Origin: Chelonoidis abingdonii
Lineage: Eukaryota; Chordata; Testudines; Testudinidae
Assembly: GCF_003597395.2 (NCBI RefSeq)
Contig: NC_133782.1
Coordinates: forward strand, 2,237,917 to 2,301,916
Direction: 5' to 3'
DNA: 64,000 nt
The notes under the pieces were generated by a model. It saw nothing but the letters and a program-made list of their open reading frames with translations. It did not search any database and was not told the origin of the DNA. The translations under genes and the position numbers were made by a program. Shown piece after piece: positions 41,035-53,269 of this stretch. Positions within the stretch are counted from its first letter, which is position 1; each line of letters starts with the position of its first letter.

Positions 41035-42814
41035 GTTTTGCCTTAGCACTTTATTGCAGACATGCTCTGTCTTTTAAAGGCTTGTGTTCCAATTCTGGTC
41101 CAAAGCAAATGAAGAGTAATGGTGAAAGACTTTGGCACTCAAAGTTTAAAAAAGACACTCTAGGAATAATGTTTTCTTACATTAGTGACAAAGAATAATC
41201 CCCCTTACAAGAGAAAATCATAGAATATTATGTCCAAGTATCTTAAGATGAATATGAGGAGGACTTTACATAGCAAGTGCTTTGCAGAATGAGACACTCA
41301 ACTGAGAGGCACTATATTTACCAAGCTAAAGGAAGGTAGTTTCATAGGGACTTCACAAAGTACAGGCAAATGACACTGTTGCAATCTCAGTGGAATCTGG
41401 TTTGATCTAATTAACAAAGGACTGGAATTGCACAAATAAAATAAAAACAACCACCCCCAACCCCTCTGAGATGCTATTGAACCCTTTCCTTTATTTATCA
41501 AACATAATTGATCCCAAATAGGTTGTACCTTTATCCCAGAACTAGAAGAAAAGGCTGAAATGTGACTGAGTGTATGTAATCCTCAGTTCCTTTCTTTTAG
41601 AATATAAAATTTTAGGTCCAGATTTCTATCTCAGCTCTGTTTGTGAAGAAGTTTGGGTCATAGATTTTTGCACCAAAATGTTGGAAATTTGTGGAGATCA
41701 AATCATTGGAGACAGGACAGTTGAAATCAGTGTTTTGACAATCCTTTTTTTGAGGCTCTGCACTCCTGGTCAGCCAATTCAGCATCAGTAAGAGCTTCAT
41801 TCACATAGGTTTGATCAAAACTTCATAATCAGCTAGGTCCTAAAATAGCAAATAAGTTGGGAAATGTATGTTTGATATCTAATCTTAGATACAAAAAATG
41901 ACAGAGATTAACAGTAGACTGCAGACTACAAATATGCCGTTGTGGTTTACTTATGGAACTAGAAGCTTTTAATTTTCTATGTGTCTTTTTATGTTTGAGG
42001 AATAAATATGCTTACAAAGTATATTAAATTTGTTTCATTTAACAAAAGAAAAAGTTTTTCCTATTCTCATTTAAAAAGTGAGATTTTTTGCCCCTAAGCG
42101 GCAAAAATCACAACTTCCAATGCCAAAAGTCAACAGCTAAAGTAATAGAAAAAAAAGTACCAGAAGAACAATTTGAAAGCAAACCATTTTGTTTTAAAGA
42201 ACTGATTTAGTCATATATTCGGTACCTGTAATCTTATAACAAAAAGCCTCTCTCTATCTCATGCCATTTGAGAAGGAGGAGTGGTGAGGCAGGAGGGAAG
42301 AGAAACGGTTTGAGTATTTGACTGATACCACAGTATTAAAAAAAAAAACAAAGTAGAATACAACAGATTAACTTCATATAGTTATTTGGGTGCTAATTAT
42401 ATTCTGTGATCCAGGAGGTTGCTATAAATACATAATCAAAACTCAAATTTTTGCAATTAAAACAAAACTCAAAAGGTAAAATAAATATTACAAATTGTAA
42501 AAACATGGCCCTCTAACTAAGTGGTTGGTACCACAAACTCTCAAGGCCAGCTTTAAGTTGCTTTTAGTGATGGGTTGTATCAGTGCTTCCAATACACCTT
42601 TTCCTCATCACACTTATTTATCTTCTACAATCAGCTGAATTGCTGTCCTGTAGATGTCAAGGTTCTCAAGCAATGTAAATAACACAAGTGCTGGTTTGCA
42701 GCTATCTTACTATATAACCTTGACCACTGTGGTTCTCTTTACCTCTCTCTCATGAGAAAAATTAGGGACTGCGTGCACTTACTTCCAATCTTACTTTCCT
42801 TGACTAAAGAATTT

Positions 42815-42904
42815 AGGCCCAGTTCCTCAAAGTATTTAGACTTCTAACTTCTATTTATATCAATATAAATTAGGAGCCTAAATACCTTTGTAGAGCTGGG
42901 TCTT
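42815..42904. mobile_element. Palindromic MITE-like repeat
   Basis: An almost complete hairpin of about 90 bp pairs GGCCCAGTTCCTCAAAGTAT with ATACCTTTGTAGAGCTGGGT. The centre is the AT-rich ATTTATATCAATATAAAT. Confidence 0.7.
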
Positions 42905-43651
42905 ACTGCTGAGTGTGTGTAGTGAGAAAGGCTTGAAGAGAATGAATGCTTAGGGTTTTTCCATTGGAGCTTTTTTTTTTTTTTTTTTGGACACAGGTCC
43001 CTCATCATGCCATGTCACAAAATATCTGAGGAACAGAACACCAGGTTTCACTGAAAGATGAGGTAGCATTACTTGCTACAGCTTATAAAACTTAATACAT
43101 TAAACAGAAAGACAGTGTTTGTTTTTTCCCCAAAACCAAAATACTAAACTTTCATTAGAGACCTCATTAGAGACCATACAGTGACTTATACGAAATGAGC
43201 TTAGTGGTCTCACTCCATTTTCCAGATGTTTACATCACAAAAACCTCCACCATAATTACCACTAACTAGATCCCTTTTTGTCACTCAGCAGAAAGTACAA
43301 AAGGACTAACCTACCCGTTCAGCCCCACAAGTGGTCTCTCCAAGGTAGAGGTGAACCACATTTGCGGGGAGGGGAACGAGGATGTTTGTGCTGCTATGGC
43401 TTGAACTATACATATTCTGTTAGTAACAAGAGTATGTTATTCTCTGGGGCTTCTGTCTGTCACCTGTCACAATGACATTTACATTCCATTGTTTAGTTAT
43501 AATAAGGCTAGCTTCTGCAGATACCTTCTAACAGAATGAGGGGCTGGTGTTTTACAGCCACTTAAAGATCTGTGAATATTGCAATGATTTATAAATTCAT
43601 TTAAGAATGAAAAACAGACAAGTTTTGGTAGATACAATAAATCAGACTGAT

Positions 43652-43657
43652 TTTATT
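43652..43657 (-). promoter_or_regulatory. KIF3B: Candidate KIF3B poly(A) signal
   Basis: TTTATT on the plus strand is AATAAA on the minus strand, in the context GTAATAAAATCAGTCTG. Cleavage would fall near 43635. Confidence 0.5.
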
Positions 43658-44733
43658 ACACATCTTATTTTAGGATCACTTTTACATTCCTAGCCAAAAA
43701 AGATGATACAAATAAATATAAGTTGTAAAACCTATTGACAGAACTAGAGATGTTCTTTGTCTACAGGTCACCTAAGAAAAGATCAAAATCAGTGTAAGAC
43801 CAAGGAGTGAAATCTCATAGACAGTTATGCCCACAAGCACCCTTGGGCACTTCATTCCAGAAACAAGAGAAATCGGGCTGAGAAGGGTAAGGTAGTAAGT
43901 GCCTAAATCATAGGGAGCTAAATGACCACTGCATGGTGCAGAGCAGCCACGCACCACTGTTCTTGTTCAGTTCCAACTGAGCATCTGATTATGGTTTTTG
44001 CATTGTGCCCATATGTTTTTCTCATTTGTCTATGTGTTTAACACTGTAGAAAGCAAGCCACAAGAATCACTTCTTCCCCTTTTACGGCCTGGTTGTATGA
44101 TCAGATATCAGAAATTAAAAGACAGGACAGATAAAATATCCAGATTTACAGGAATCAATGCTTCTCTGAAACTCGGCAATGGATCTAGACACAGTGAGGA
44201 AGGACTGCAACTAGAGAGTTCTGTATTAAAACCAAAAGTCTGTATAATGCATCATTACAGTTCAAAAGGTCATCACAGAGGTATATGTTCTAAGATTCAA
44301 GCAGCATGCAAACCTTTCAACAAAGGATGATCAGACCTTTATTAATCTGAAGTGCTGTAATTTCTTTGTGTTCGGTTTCATGTGGGATTTGACTCTGGAA
44401 CAGAAAAGCTACCCTTACTGGATGTAACTTGAAAAATAAAATCGTATCCAATTATACAGAGCAGAGCAAAGCGCAGGAGGATTTTAAACATTCCTCTGAA
44501 GAGACTGATTGTGCACACTCTCCCAGGGCCTCTTCCAGGAACTTGGTGGATTTCCTGTCTTCTTTGGCTGTTAGCCTGCAGGAAGTCCAGATGGTTCAGA
44601 TCATACCCACATGCAGCAGAGAGGCACAAGCCTGGCAGGATCACTTGTTAGACATGTTGATCCTGAACTTCACTAACGTTGTACAATTTAACACAAATGT
44701 ATTCATTTCACCCCAACATCACTGCCACAAAAT

Positions 44734-45006
44734 GTCTGCACTGCAATTAAATACCCGTGGCTGGCCTGTGCCAGCTGACTTGGGCTCACAGGGCTCAGGC
44801 TCAGAGGCTGTTTAATTGTGGCATAGATGCGTGGGCTTGGACTCCAGCTTGAGCTCTGGGACCTTGCAGTGTCCTGGAACTCAGGCTCCAGCCTGAGCCC
44901 AAAAGTCTACCCCACAATTAAATAGCTCCTTAGCCTGAGCCCCACAAGCCCAGGCCGGTTGTCCCAGGCCAGCCACAAGTTTTTAATTGCAATGTAGACA
45001 TACCCT
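44734..45006. mobile_element. Large palindromic element
   Basis: The left half (GCACTGCAATTAAATACCC, GGCTGGCCTGTGCC, GGCTCAGGCTCAGAGG) is mirrored by the right half (AGCCTGAGCC, CCAGGCCAGCC, TTAATTGCAATGTAGAC). It is a foldback element of about 270 bp in the proposed KIF3B 3' UTR. Confidence 0.75.
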
Positions 45007-47508
45007 ATGCATCTAAAGGGGTAGGTCAATCAGAGTGAGAAGCTGAAAGCTGCTGTTGCCCTGAGATTTGCTTATTCTCTCTTATTCACTGGACATACTA
45101 TTTAAAATAGAGCTGTGGGTAAAGGTAACTAAAAGTCAATTTTATACTTTGCCTACCCCATTCCCTCTCTCTCACCTCAATGTATACACATTTATAAACA
45201 GGGCTTTCTGAGGTATAGCCATTCCAGCATATTAACAGTAAAAGCAGAACAGTCTGGGTTTGGGCTGTGATTTCCAATGTACTTATTCCTGCCACATGGG
45301 AAATCTTACAAATTTCATACAGAAACCCGGTGGTATAGTAGCGAGTGAAGAAGCATAGCTATATCATGTATATATTACCATCTCAGGCTATACAGTCACT
45401 TCATCTCATTTCAATTCTCTGAATACTTAAAACTATACAATCCTCTTTTTCAATTATGAAGTAAACAAGATTATATACCGGGGGGGTGGACAACCGTTGA
45501 CACTCTGTTTTATACCACAAGAGAGAATTAAAAGGCTTTTTGTACAGAAAACAGTGGTTTATAAAAAGGAAGGTTATGCCAGGCTTCCATCATTAGAACA
45601 GCAGGAAATAAGCAGATGGCTCCTCCCTCACCCATAGGCAAAACTCTCCTCCTCGCATCAAAATTTAAAAAAATATTCATCTGGTCCTCATCCAGAAATA
45701 TACTCCTTGAATCAAAGAAGCTGATTTAGAACTTAATCCAAGTCCACCTGAGCAGCTGACTCACCAAAGCACCATGCCAGCAAGATGCAGAGGAGAGCTT
45801 TAAGCTAGAAGTGTTGTGTTCCTTCTGCTCATGGCGGTCAGATACAATGGAGTTTTTCCAGACTGGACAGAGTCAGTCAATGGATACTTAACAAGAACAC
45901 AAAGTGGAGTCCCTACATTAGAGTATTTCTAAAAACAGGCAAGTTCTCATACACTGGTCAGTTTAGGGAGAGGTCATCTGCGAGGGAGAGGTAATGGGTA
46001 AAAACAATCAATCACAGGACAACAGTTGACAACAATCAAGAAAAAAAAATAGCCCAATATACAGGGAACTAAAACTTACAAGCTGAACAGTGAGATGCAA
46101 GACAGAAACACCTTACTCTGTCTTCTGAGCCCATCCAATACAGCAGTTCCCCTTTCCCCACTGGACCATGCAGGCCTGTGATATTAGTCACAGGGCAAAC
46201 TTTGAAAAGATACCACCTAAAGCAGGAGTTCTTCCCCTTTCAATTTCAGTGTACCACCCCTGGGATTTATATCAGATTTCCTTGCAACCCCAGACTGGTG
46301 ATGACACATTGCCCTCATTCCCATCTAGCCTCACTGTATTCAGGAAAGCTTAAGACTGAAAAGGGAATGTTCTTAACTTGGAGAACGATGAAACACAAAA
46401 GGCAGCTCCTGCACTGAAGCGCCTCATAACATCAAGGGAAAGATTGCATACTTATCAGAATAGTGCCGTCTAATATGGCTTTGCCTCATAGTGCTCCAGA
46501 TTCCATCCATGCCATAGGGAATGGCAGAACTGGCCATGTGTGCCTCCTGGCAGAGACCTAGCCCAAGCTAGATCTACATTTCCTACAAATGGTGGAAGAT
46601 CTGAGAAAATGGCCATACATGGTGTAGGGTTTAGATATTCAGTATGGACGCTGGTCTAAAATGCCAGGTGTGGGATGGAGGAGAGAGAGTGGAAGAGAGC
46701 TAGTATGGAGCTGGCACTGGTATGCAGATTTATTCTTTGACAAGGTGGTCCCTGTCAATAGGGGTTGAGTCTTTAGCAGGGCAGTTCAGAAGAGCTCTTA
46801 CTGATGTCTGTAAACAGATAGAGAACTTCAGTTTCTATTGCTTCCATTCTACAGGAGCAAAATATACTTCCAAGATCCTCTCTTGTTCTACATTTCTAAA
46901 GGAAAGCGGAGAGGTCTAGCTTGAAGTGCATGGAAACAGCTCTCCAATCCTACCCATCTCAGGGTTGTTCAACCCAACTCTAACCCCAGATGAAGCCATT
47001 CTTTCAATAGAAAGAGGGGAAAAATGCACCTAGTCCAGTTTGGATACGCCCTCCACTTTTTAACCTCACTAAGTTTTCATCCTGAGGTTCTGAAGAGTTG
47101 ATTCTGTTGAGATGACTTTCTACTCTTTCCTGTTGCCCAACAGCAAGAGAGCCCAGTACACCAAGGGGGCTGGAACTGAAGGAGAGAGGGTGATGCTGTG
47201 AGGTGATCCTCATGCTTCCCATTGCTTCTAAAACACTTTAACGTACCTCATGCATTTCTGATTTCCTATCTAAAATCTGTTCCCAATAGGGGCTGATTGC
47301 TAGATTGTGAGCAAATCTTTTCCTGCAAGGTTCAGCACACCTGGGACTGGCACATTTTGACACAAGTCAGTTAAACTGCAAAGAGGCCATTGCTATTCCC
47401 CAAAGGAAAGGGCTTGCAGTCTGGCTGAGAGTCTTCTCTGCAGGTTTTCACTTGTCTTTGCTCTCAGAAGGCAAATGCTGTTCACGCCCTGGAGAGGAAT
47501 TGCTATTT

Positions 47509-47602
47509 TTACTTAGGAACTAGCCCCCGGGACTGTGGATAAAGCTGAGACCCAGAGGTGCCTGAGGAAGAGGATCCCCCTGATTTCCTTCCAGTTTTAG
47601 GC
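47509..47602 (-). CDS. KIF3B: KIF3B exon 9 (terminal)
   Basis: The 94-nt coding part encodes the tail [15 protein letters not shown] through [13 protein letters not shown] and the TAA at 47511-47509. The acceptor is TTCTTCAG. Confidence 0.96.
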
Positions 47603-50600
47603 CTGAAGAAGTAAAAACAAAGAAAGTTGCCTGTTACACATCAAAACGAATCTCCCAAAAGCTGAATGAGTTTGACTGGATATAATTCTCTATCAATCTC
47701 ATCTTGCTCCTCTGCCTTATTTACCCATCTCTCTCCACCTACCTCAGGGCTCATTTAGTTTTCATCCCACTGACCAGTCCTGCAGACAGATAGTGACCTA
47801 TGCATACATACATTGCTGACTAGGTTCCAATGGACAGAGCTGGACATAACCTACTTTCTACAACTTGACTCACCTGGATTTTGATTTTTTATTTGACATG
47901 CTCTCAAAAGTGGAGGCATCCACCTGTATCTCATCTTCATCCTGCAGAGCTGCTTCTAGAGCAGCCTGCACTTTAGGAGCAATGGCTGGGCCCTCGTAGT
48001 CTCTGGTTGTTCGGCTAGGCATATCTAGCTCCAGTAACACAATGTTTTCTGCCTATGGAAGCAGAACCAGAACCATCAATGTCCACACATACTCATACTT
48101 TCCACAAACTATACTGATGTATTCCATGCTTTGATAAGGATTGTTACAAGAACTCCTAGATTTACTGGAAATTTAGATATCCCATGTGCTCATGGCCTTT
48201 TACCCTTGTCACACTCTCAGGCCACTTCATTCTCTCTGGCTTGTGACTTTCCTATCATCCTGCTTAAGCTTTTACTTTGTCACTTTCCATCTACACCAGG
48301 TGAACGTAACTTAGTAGCAGCATGAAGGTGATAAACTCTTCTTGAACAACACCAGACTGCTGGGTTTAAGACACATTTTTAATATGTCAAGATGGAGGCT
48401 TCCTCTCCACAGTCTTCTGCATCTGTCACACAGATTATGTATATATCCTCAGAAATTCATACTTCTCTGAAAACAAGAGGAAAACAGATGCAGGCTGCAT
48501 CCTTGTTTGGGCTTACCCTATAGCGGGCCTCTGGACGAATCATCATGGACATCCTGGCATGCTGACTCAAAGGCCTCTTGTATCCCACTGCTGACACTGG
48601 CCTTTTCATCATCTGCTGGTTACTGAAAAGGAGATGATTACTGAATCTATCACATGTCAAAAACTGACATGATTTTTCATTGTTTGAATAAATCAAAATA
48701 TCTCCTTCCTTAGAATCTCCTTCCTTAGAGGTTTTTAAGGTCAGGCTTGACAAAGCCCTGGCTGGGATGATTTGGTTGGAGATTGGTCCTGCTTTGAGCA
48801 GGGGGTTGGACTAGATGATCTCCTGAGGTCCCTTCCAGCCCTGATATTCTATGATCTGCAATGCACCGAGGCAATCCAGTGTATCTATTTGGAAAAAGAA
48901 GATTGCTACAGGCACCTAGGAATGTTCTCCAACTGGACAGTAAAAACCCAGCAAGTGGTATTAGATACAGTCCTTCACAAGTTTGCCTCTCCAATTTCTT
49001 GTTTTGTGCTTACTGTGGGGTTCCTATAGTACAAACCACAGGATGATGTGGAGTGAAAGGGCCAGAGGAATGTACATTTGCTCTTTGGAACCTCTTATAT
49101 ATAGTCAGGATTTGCCAACAGTTTCTATACACTGGCCTCTGAGATATCTTATCTTTAAAACAGGAAATAACTATGGTAGTAGATATGTTGAATCTGCTGA
49201 CTTTTTAAATGGTAAACACAATGCTATATGTAGTTCGCAAATCAATTTGCAATCCTTTGGAAGAAAAATGGTGTGTGTGTGTGAGAGTGTGAGTGTGAGT
49301 GAGAGGGAGACATTATCAGTAGAAATTCCTTCCTCTCCTCACAGGTTAGAATTTTCCTAACTCTGCCTTCACCTTTACTGTACTCAGGTTACAGTTTGGC
49401 TAAAACTTTATTCTGACTTTAAGCACTCTTGCTGGATGAGGCTAAAACTGTGTGGAGAATCTTGCTCTGGCCAGCTTAAAGTCTTCATGTGATCCAGTCT
49501 TAAAGTAAGGTTAGGGGGTAAACTCACTCCAGCCGGGTTATGGGATGCAGTTTCCACTGGTCTTCCTCTTCATCAAAGAAAGATCTGTTCATGATCTTGT
49601 TCTTTTCCTCCAGGGGAATAAAGTTTTCAATAATCAGGTGCCTGTAGATAACAGACAAGAACAAAGATGGGACATATGCAAACAGGAGAATTAACATCTC
49701 TGTTTTGAATCTCCCCACCACCTCTCCAACATAGCCCTAGACAAAGAGAAGGAATTTCTAGTTCTCTCTCTTGTTCTGTAAGCAATTGGCTTGCAATCCA
49801 CTCCCAAGAATAAAATGGCTTTAGTAAGAGTTAAAGGCAGCATATGGAGCAATGGGACCTACTTTAGTTTTAACTCCCTGGTAAGCTCATTCTGGGTCTG
49901 TTCTAGTTCTTGCCGCTCCTTGATGTGCTCCTCCTGGAGGTCATGGATCTCTGCCTTCACAGCTTGCAGCTTGGAAAATAGCTGGAAAAGGTGAGAAGAA
50001 CCAGAGCAATGACTATTCAATGTTGCTATCACCTTCACATGCAGTGCCATTCAGTTTCTAATCCATCTGACCTAGCATTATTTACTTTTTACCTTTTTGA
50101 GTTTTTTGGTTTTGATGTCCACCTCTTGCTGTAGGGAACTATAGGTCTCTTTCAGCTCCAATGTTTCCTCATCCTGACTTTCCATCTGTTGCTGGATTTC
50201 TCGCTCCCGACGTTTCTAAACAATACCACAAACAAGACTAGATCAACACTGTCATATTGTTGCCTTTGGTGCCTGCACACATGAAAGCCACATCCAAGGC
50301 ATCCCTTTAGCCTGGGATCCAGGACTCCTGATCTAGATTCAAGTATCAGAGGGATAGCCCTGTTAGTCTGGATCTGTAAAAGCAGCAAAGAGTCCTGTGG
50401 CACCTTAGACTAACAGACGTATTGGAGCATGAGCTCACGAAGCTCATGCTCCAATACGTCTGTTAGTCTATAAGATGCCACAGGACTCTTTGCTGCCTTA
50501 GATTCCAATTTCAAGTTGTTTTTTACCTTAGAAAAAACAAGAACATCAACCCTGTGTTTATTTGACTTTGAAGAGTTTGTTGGGCGCCTCATAGGACATT

Positions 50601-53201
50601 TATTGTGAATAAGCTCAGTTAAAGAAGTGGGAGTGTTGAAACCGTAGCAAGAACTTTCCTTCTCCAAAATCTTAATTAGTCATTGCAGTTAAATATGCAC
50701 CAACACACACACAAAATACCAAAAGTTGTAAATAGTCTGACTAAATACCCCTCCCCTCATTTAATTGCTGCAGCTTTCACTCTCTAGGGCCTTAAGATGA
50801 TATCATTTCATCAGTTCTCCACCACAGAAATTTCTAACCAAGACAGGACCAGTCTCTAATGTAAAAAACAATGAGGAAAAAAGTTTACAGGCCTTCTCTA
50901 TATATCATAAAGCAGTAAAAAGGACACAAGTCCTTTTTCTCTCTCTTTTGCCAGTAATCATTAAACTAGGGCTAGGGATCAATCATTAATCTCAGGAACA
51001 CTAGTTTATAGTTTCTCTTACCTTCATGTTTTCTGAATGGTCTAGAATAGCAGCTCTTTGCTACAAAATAATAAATTGGTTCCCCCTCTCTTACCTGTTC
51101 TGCAATTTCCTGACGTTTCTGCTCCAAGATTTTCTGCTGTTCATTTGTGTGATCCACAATGTTTTTCCCTCCAACAAGGAGCTTGCTTTCCATTGCCTGA
51201 AAGAAAAAACGTACTGAGAGGTTAACCTCTCAGGCAGCCATGTAACTCATCCTTTTTAAAAAAAACTGTAACAACTTCTCAGATAGTTACCACTGAACTC
51301 TCCTTTATAAGGGGTATCACTCACTCAACATCCAAATTTAAACCTGTTATGGAAATTGTTCTCTCTGTGAAATCCTAATAATTGTAAGGTTAATGCACTA
51401 GTAACTTGTTTTGTGTTCTGCATTGTGGCAATCTGTCCCACATTTTGTCTGAGAGGTTGACTGGAGGCTTTCATATATATATAAATTTCTAACAATCAGT
51501 AACAGAAGGAAGCTTGTTAATAAGTTACAGCATAATAAGTGTGTATATCACATTTAATCTCTTGTACTGACTTCCCAGGGACCAGTTTAAATTATAAAAC
51601 ATATTACAAATGTGAACCACTAATTCTAAAATCAATTTTTAACGGAATTCCCACCTCTGTCTACATAAAGTTGATTTTTAAAACTTGACTCAGGCACACC
51701 CCCTCACTATTACTCTGAAACTTTCTCTACATGGTGGTTATCATCCCACTTTGATGAACTGCCATCCTTCCCTAAACCCAGAGAACATTCCCTTCAAGGA
51801 ATCCAACAAGCACTCTACCTTGATTTTGGCACCCAGCATTTCTGCTGCTTCCTTCTCTCGCTTCAGATCCTCCATCTTCTTCTCCTTCTCCTTTAGCAGC
51901 CTCATCTTTTCTTCTGCCACCAAGCTGTGATCCTCTACAATAGCTTTCTTCTCAATTTCCAGCTTTTCCTGCTGCTCCCTCCAGTAGTCATCTTTGTCAT
52001 CCCCTTCATCACCCTCTTCTCCATCCTCCTCTTCCTCTTCCCCACCATCTCTTCTCCTTTCTCTCCTCTTTCTTTTGCCAACAGACCTTTTTTCCAATTG
52101 TGCCTTGAGCCGAGCGATTTCTTCCTGGAATTCTCGTAGCAGTGCATCCTTAGGATCCTCATTAACTCTTGGTTTGTTCTTGATGTTTTTGGCACGGTTG
52201 GCATATCGCAGGGTAGTAAGAGTTTCTTCTACATTGTAAGAGGCAGGGCCTATATTGGCCACCATCACAGTCTTAGCATTGCCACCTAGTGAGTCCTGAA
52301 GTAGCCTAGTTAGTTTTGAGTCCCGGTATGGAATGTGAGTGCTTTTACCATCTACTAGGGCAGATATAACATTGCCCAAAGCTGAAAGAGAGAGGTTAAT
52401 CTTGGTAGCTTCCTTTAACCTTTCCCCCTGTGCTCCAGTTTTAGCCTGGCGTTCACTGCCTGCAAGGTCCACTAGGTTGAGTTTTCCTACACGGATGTGA
52501 TTCTCCCCATCAAGTCCCACCTCGCTGCACTCAACAGTGATCACAAAAATGGCATGGGAACGGGAACTATGCTCATTCATGTTGGTAGCACCAACGGAGC
52601 GGTTTTGGTTCCCCACATTCATGACGTGCTCGATCTCCTTGACACTCTTTGTGACAAAAGATGATAAGTCCTTCACATACACCCCAGTGTCTGGTCTCTC
52701 TTTCAGCTCCAGCCTCTTGGACTGATCCTTTGACAGCAGATCTCTGATTTCTTCTTGGTATATTTCCAGATAAGATGCTCTAACCAAATACTGCTGGTTT
52801 TGAGATCGAGAGATGTGGGTGAAGATGTGGTCAAATGAATTGGGGATGACCCCTCTTTTTTCAGGATCACCACGCACTCCTTCCATTGTATATGTTTTCC
52901 CTGTCCCAGTCTGCCCATAGGCAAAGATAGTCCCATTGAACCCTTGCAGGACAGAATCCACCAGAGGTCTAAAGGTCTCATCATAAAGTTCAAACTGCTT
53001 GGAATTCCAGTCATAGACAGCATCAAAGGTGAAGGTTTTAGGCAGCTCATGAGATGTTCCCCTGGGATTCTTCACTAATACCTGCCCTAACTTGACATCC
53101 ACATCAACAACTTTATCATATGAAGCTGCCTTCTCTTTTCCATTCATTGGCCGGCACCGCACCACCACCCTGACAGATTCAGAACTCTTTAACTTAGACA
53201 T
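47509..53201 (-). CDS. KIF3B: KIF3B, kinesin-2 motor subunit (8 coding exons)
   Basis: KIF3B pairs with KIF3A and the adaptor KAP3 to form heterotrimeric kinesin-2, a plus-end microtubule motor for ciliary anterograde transport and other cargo. Coding exons are 53201-51819, 51196-51095, 50215-50093, 49981-49863, 49641-49528, 48622-48517, 48052-47874 and 47602-47509. Every junction is GT-AG and in phase, giving 2220 nt and 739 residues (human 747). The motor domain is intact: P-loop GQTGTGKT at 96-103, switch I SSRSH at 212-216, switch II DLAGSE at 245-250. Then come a charged neck (KRKRRERRR followed by an [15 protein letters not shown] acidic run), a coiled-coil stalk (about 405-590) and a basic serine-rich tail ending SRGLVPK. 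The acidic insert is shorter than in human, which explains most of the length difference. The start follows the human one exactly ([20 protein letters not shown]). Confidence 0.98.
47874..48052 (-). CDS. KIF3B: KIF3B exon 8
   Basis: The 179-nt exon encodes [20 protein letters not shown] through SNKKSKS. The acceptor is CCATAG and the donor GTGAGT. No long frame covers it, but the match to the human tail is clear. Confidence 0.96.
48517..48622 (-). CDS. KIF3B: KIF3B exon 7
   Basis: The 106-nt exon encodes [20 protein letters not shown] through RPEARYR, the start of the globular tail. The acceptor is TTTCAG and the donor GTAAGC. Confidence 0.97.
48724..48856 (+). mobile_element. CR1 LINE 3' end in KIF3B intron 6
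   Basis: The CR1 3' tail reads GAGGTTTTTAAGGTCAGGC, GGGGGTTGGACTAGATGATC, TCCCTTCCAGCCCTGATATT and ends in TCTATGAT. It is antisense to KIF3B. Confidence 0.88.
49271..49306. repeat. GT/GA simple repeat
   Basis: A short (GT)n run passes into GAGTGTGAGTGTGAGTGAG. It lies in KIF3B intron 6. Confidence 0.8.
49528..49641 (-). CDS. KIF3B: KIF3B exon 6
   Basis: The 114-nt exon encodes [20 protein letters not shown] through LHPITRL, the end of the stalk. The acceptor is CTACAG and the donor GTGAGT. The join to exon 7 gives GAT (Asp) where human has Glu. Confidence 0.96.
49863..49981 (-). CDS. KIF3B: KIF3B exon 5
   Basis: The 119-nt exon encodes [20 protein letters not shown] through LTRELKL, coiled-coil. 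The acceptor is TTCCAG and the donor GTAGGT. Confidence 0.97.
50093..50215 (-). CDS. KIF3B: KIF3B exon 4
   Basis: The 123-nt exon encodes [20 protein letters not shown] through IKTKKLKK, heptad-like stalk. The acceptor is GTTTAG and the donor GTAAAA. It is missed by simple ORF calling because its first residue is Lys and both flanks carry stops. Confidence 0.96.
50344..50496. mobile_element. SINE-like repeat with near-perfect hairpin
   Basis: The sequence begins TATCAGAGGGATAGCCCTG, a form I recall from a common chelonian short repeat. From 50382 to 50435 a 54-nt arm is followed by CACGA and then its complement (50441-50496), the only difference being small changes near the TATAAG side. It lies in KIF3B intron 3, 167 nt upstream of the exon 4 acceptor. 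Confidence 0.8.
51095..51196 (-). CDS. KIF3B: KIF3B exon 3
   Basis: The 102-nt exon encodes [20 protein letters not shown] and [14 protein letters not shown], part of the stalk. The acceptor is TTTCAG and the donor GTAAGA. Confidence 0.97.
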
Positions 53202-53269
53202 GACGACAGGACGGTGGGTGGGGAGATTTGACAGGCGGGTGATCCAGGAAGGCCAGGAGCGCTGAAAAC
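51819..53269 (-). CDS. KIF3B: KIF3B exon 2 (start codon, motor domain)
   Basis: The exon has a TTTTTTAG acceptor, 68 nt of 5' UTR (53269-53202), the ATG at 53201 and 461 codons to the donor GTAGAG. It carries the whole motor domain and neck. Reading through the donor would add 25 codons and a stop, which is an intron artefact. Confidence 0.97.

Larger units (their letters stand above)
40601..43630. other. Spacer between ASXL1 5' end and KIF3B 3' end
   Basis: This AT-rich stretch has no recognisable gene. It includes foldback repeats at 40885-41034 and 42815-42904 and a T run at 42970-42988. Open frames are at chance length. Confidence 0.5.
43635..47508 (-). other. KIF3B: KIF3B 3' UTR (proposed)
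   Basis: Sequence after the KIF3B stop to the candidate poly(A) signal at 43652-43657 gives about 3.9 kb, near the length of the human UTR as I recall it. It contains a foldback element at 44734-45006. A nearer AATAAA on the minus strand at 46728-46733 could give a short form. Confidence 0.5.

Noticed and set aside
46220..46340. Possible hAT end near TTCTTCCCCTTTCAATTTC
   Set aside because: No matching inverted end or target duplication could be found.
51741..51818. 25-codon extension of the KIF3B motor exon
   Set aside because: It is intron read-through past a good GTAGAG donor; the downstream exons continue the human protein exactly.
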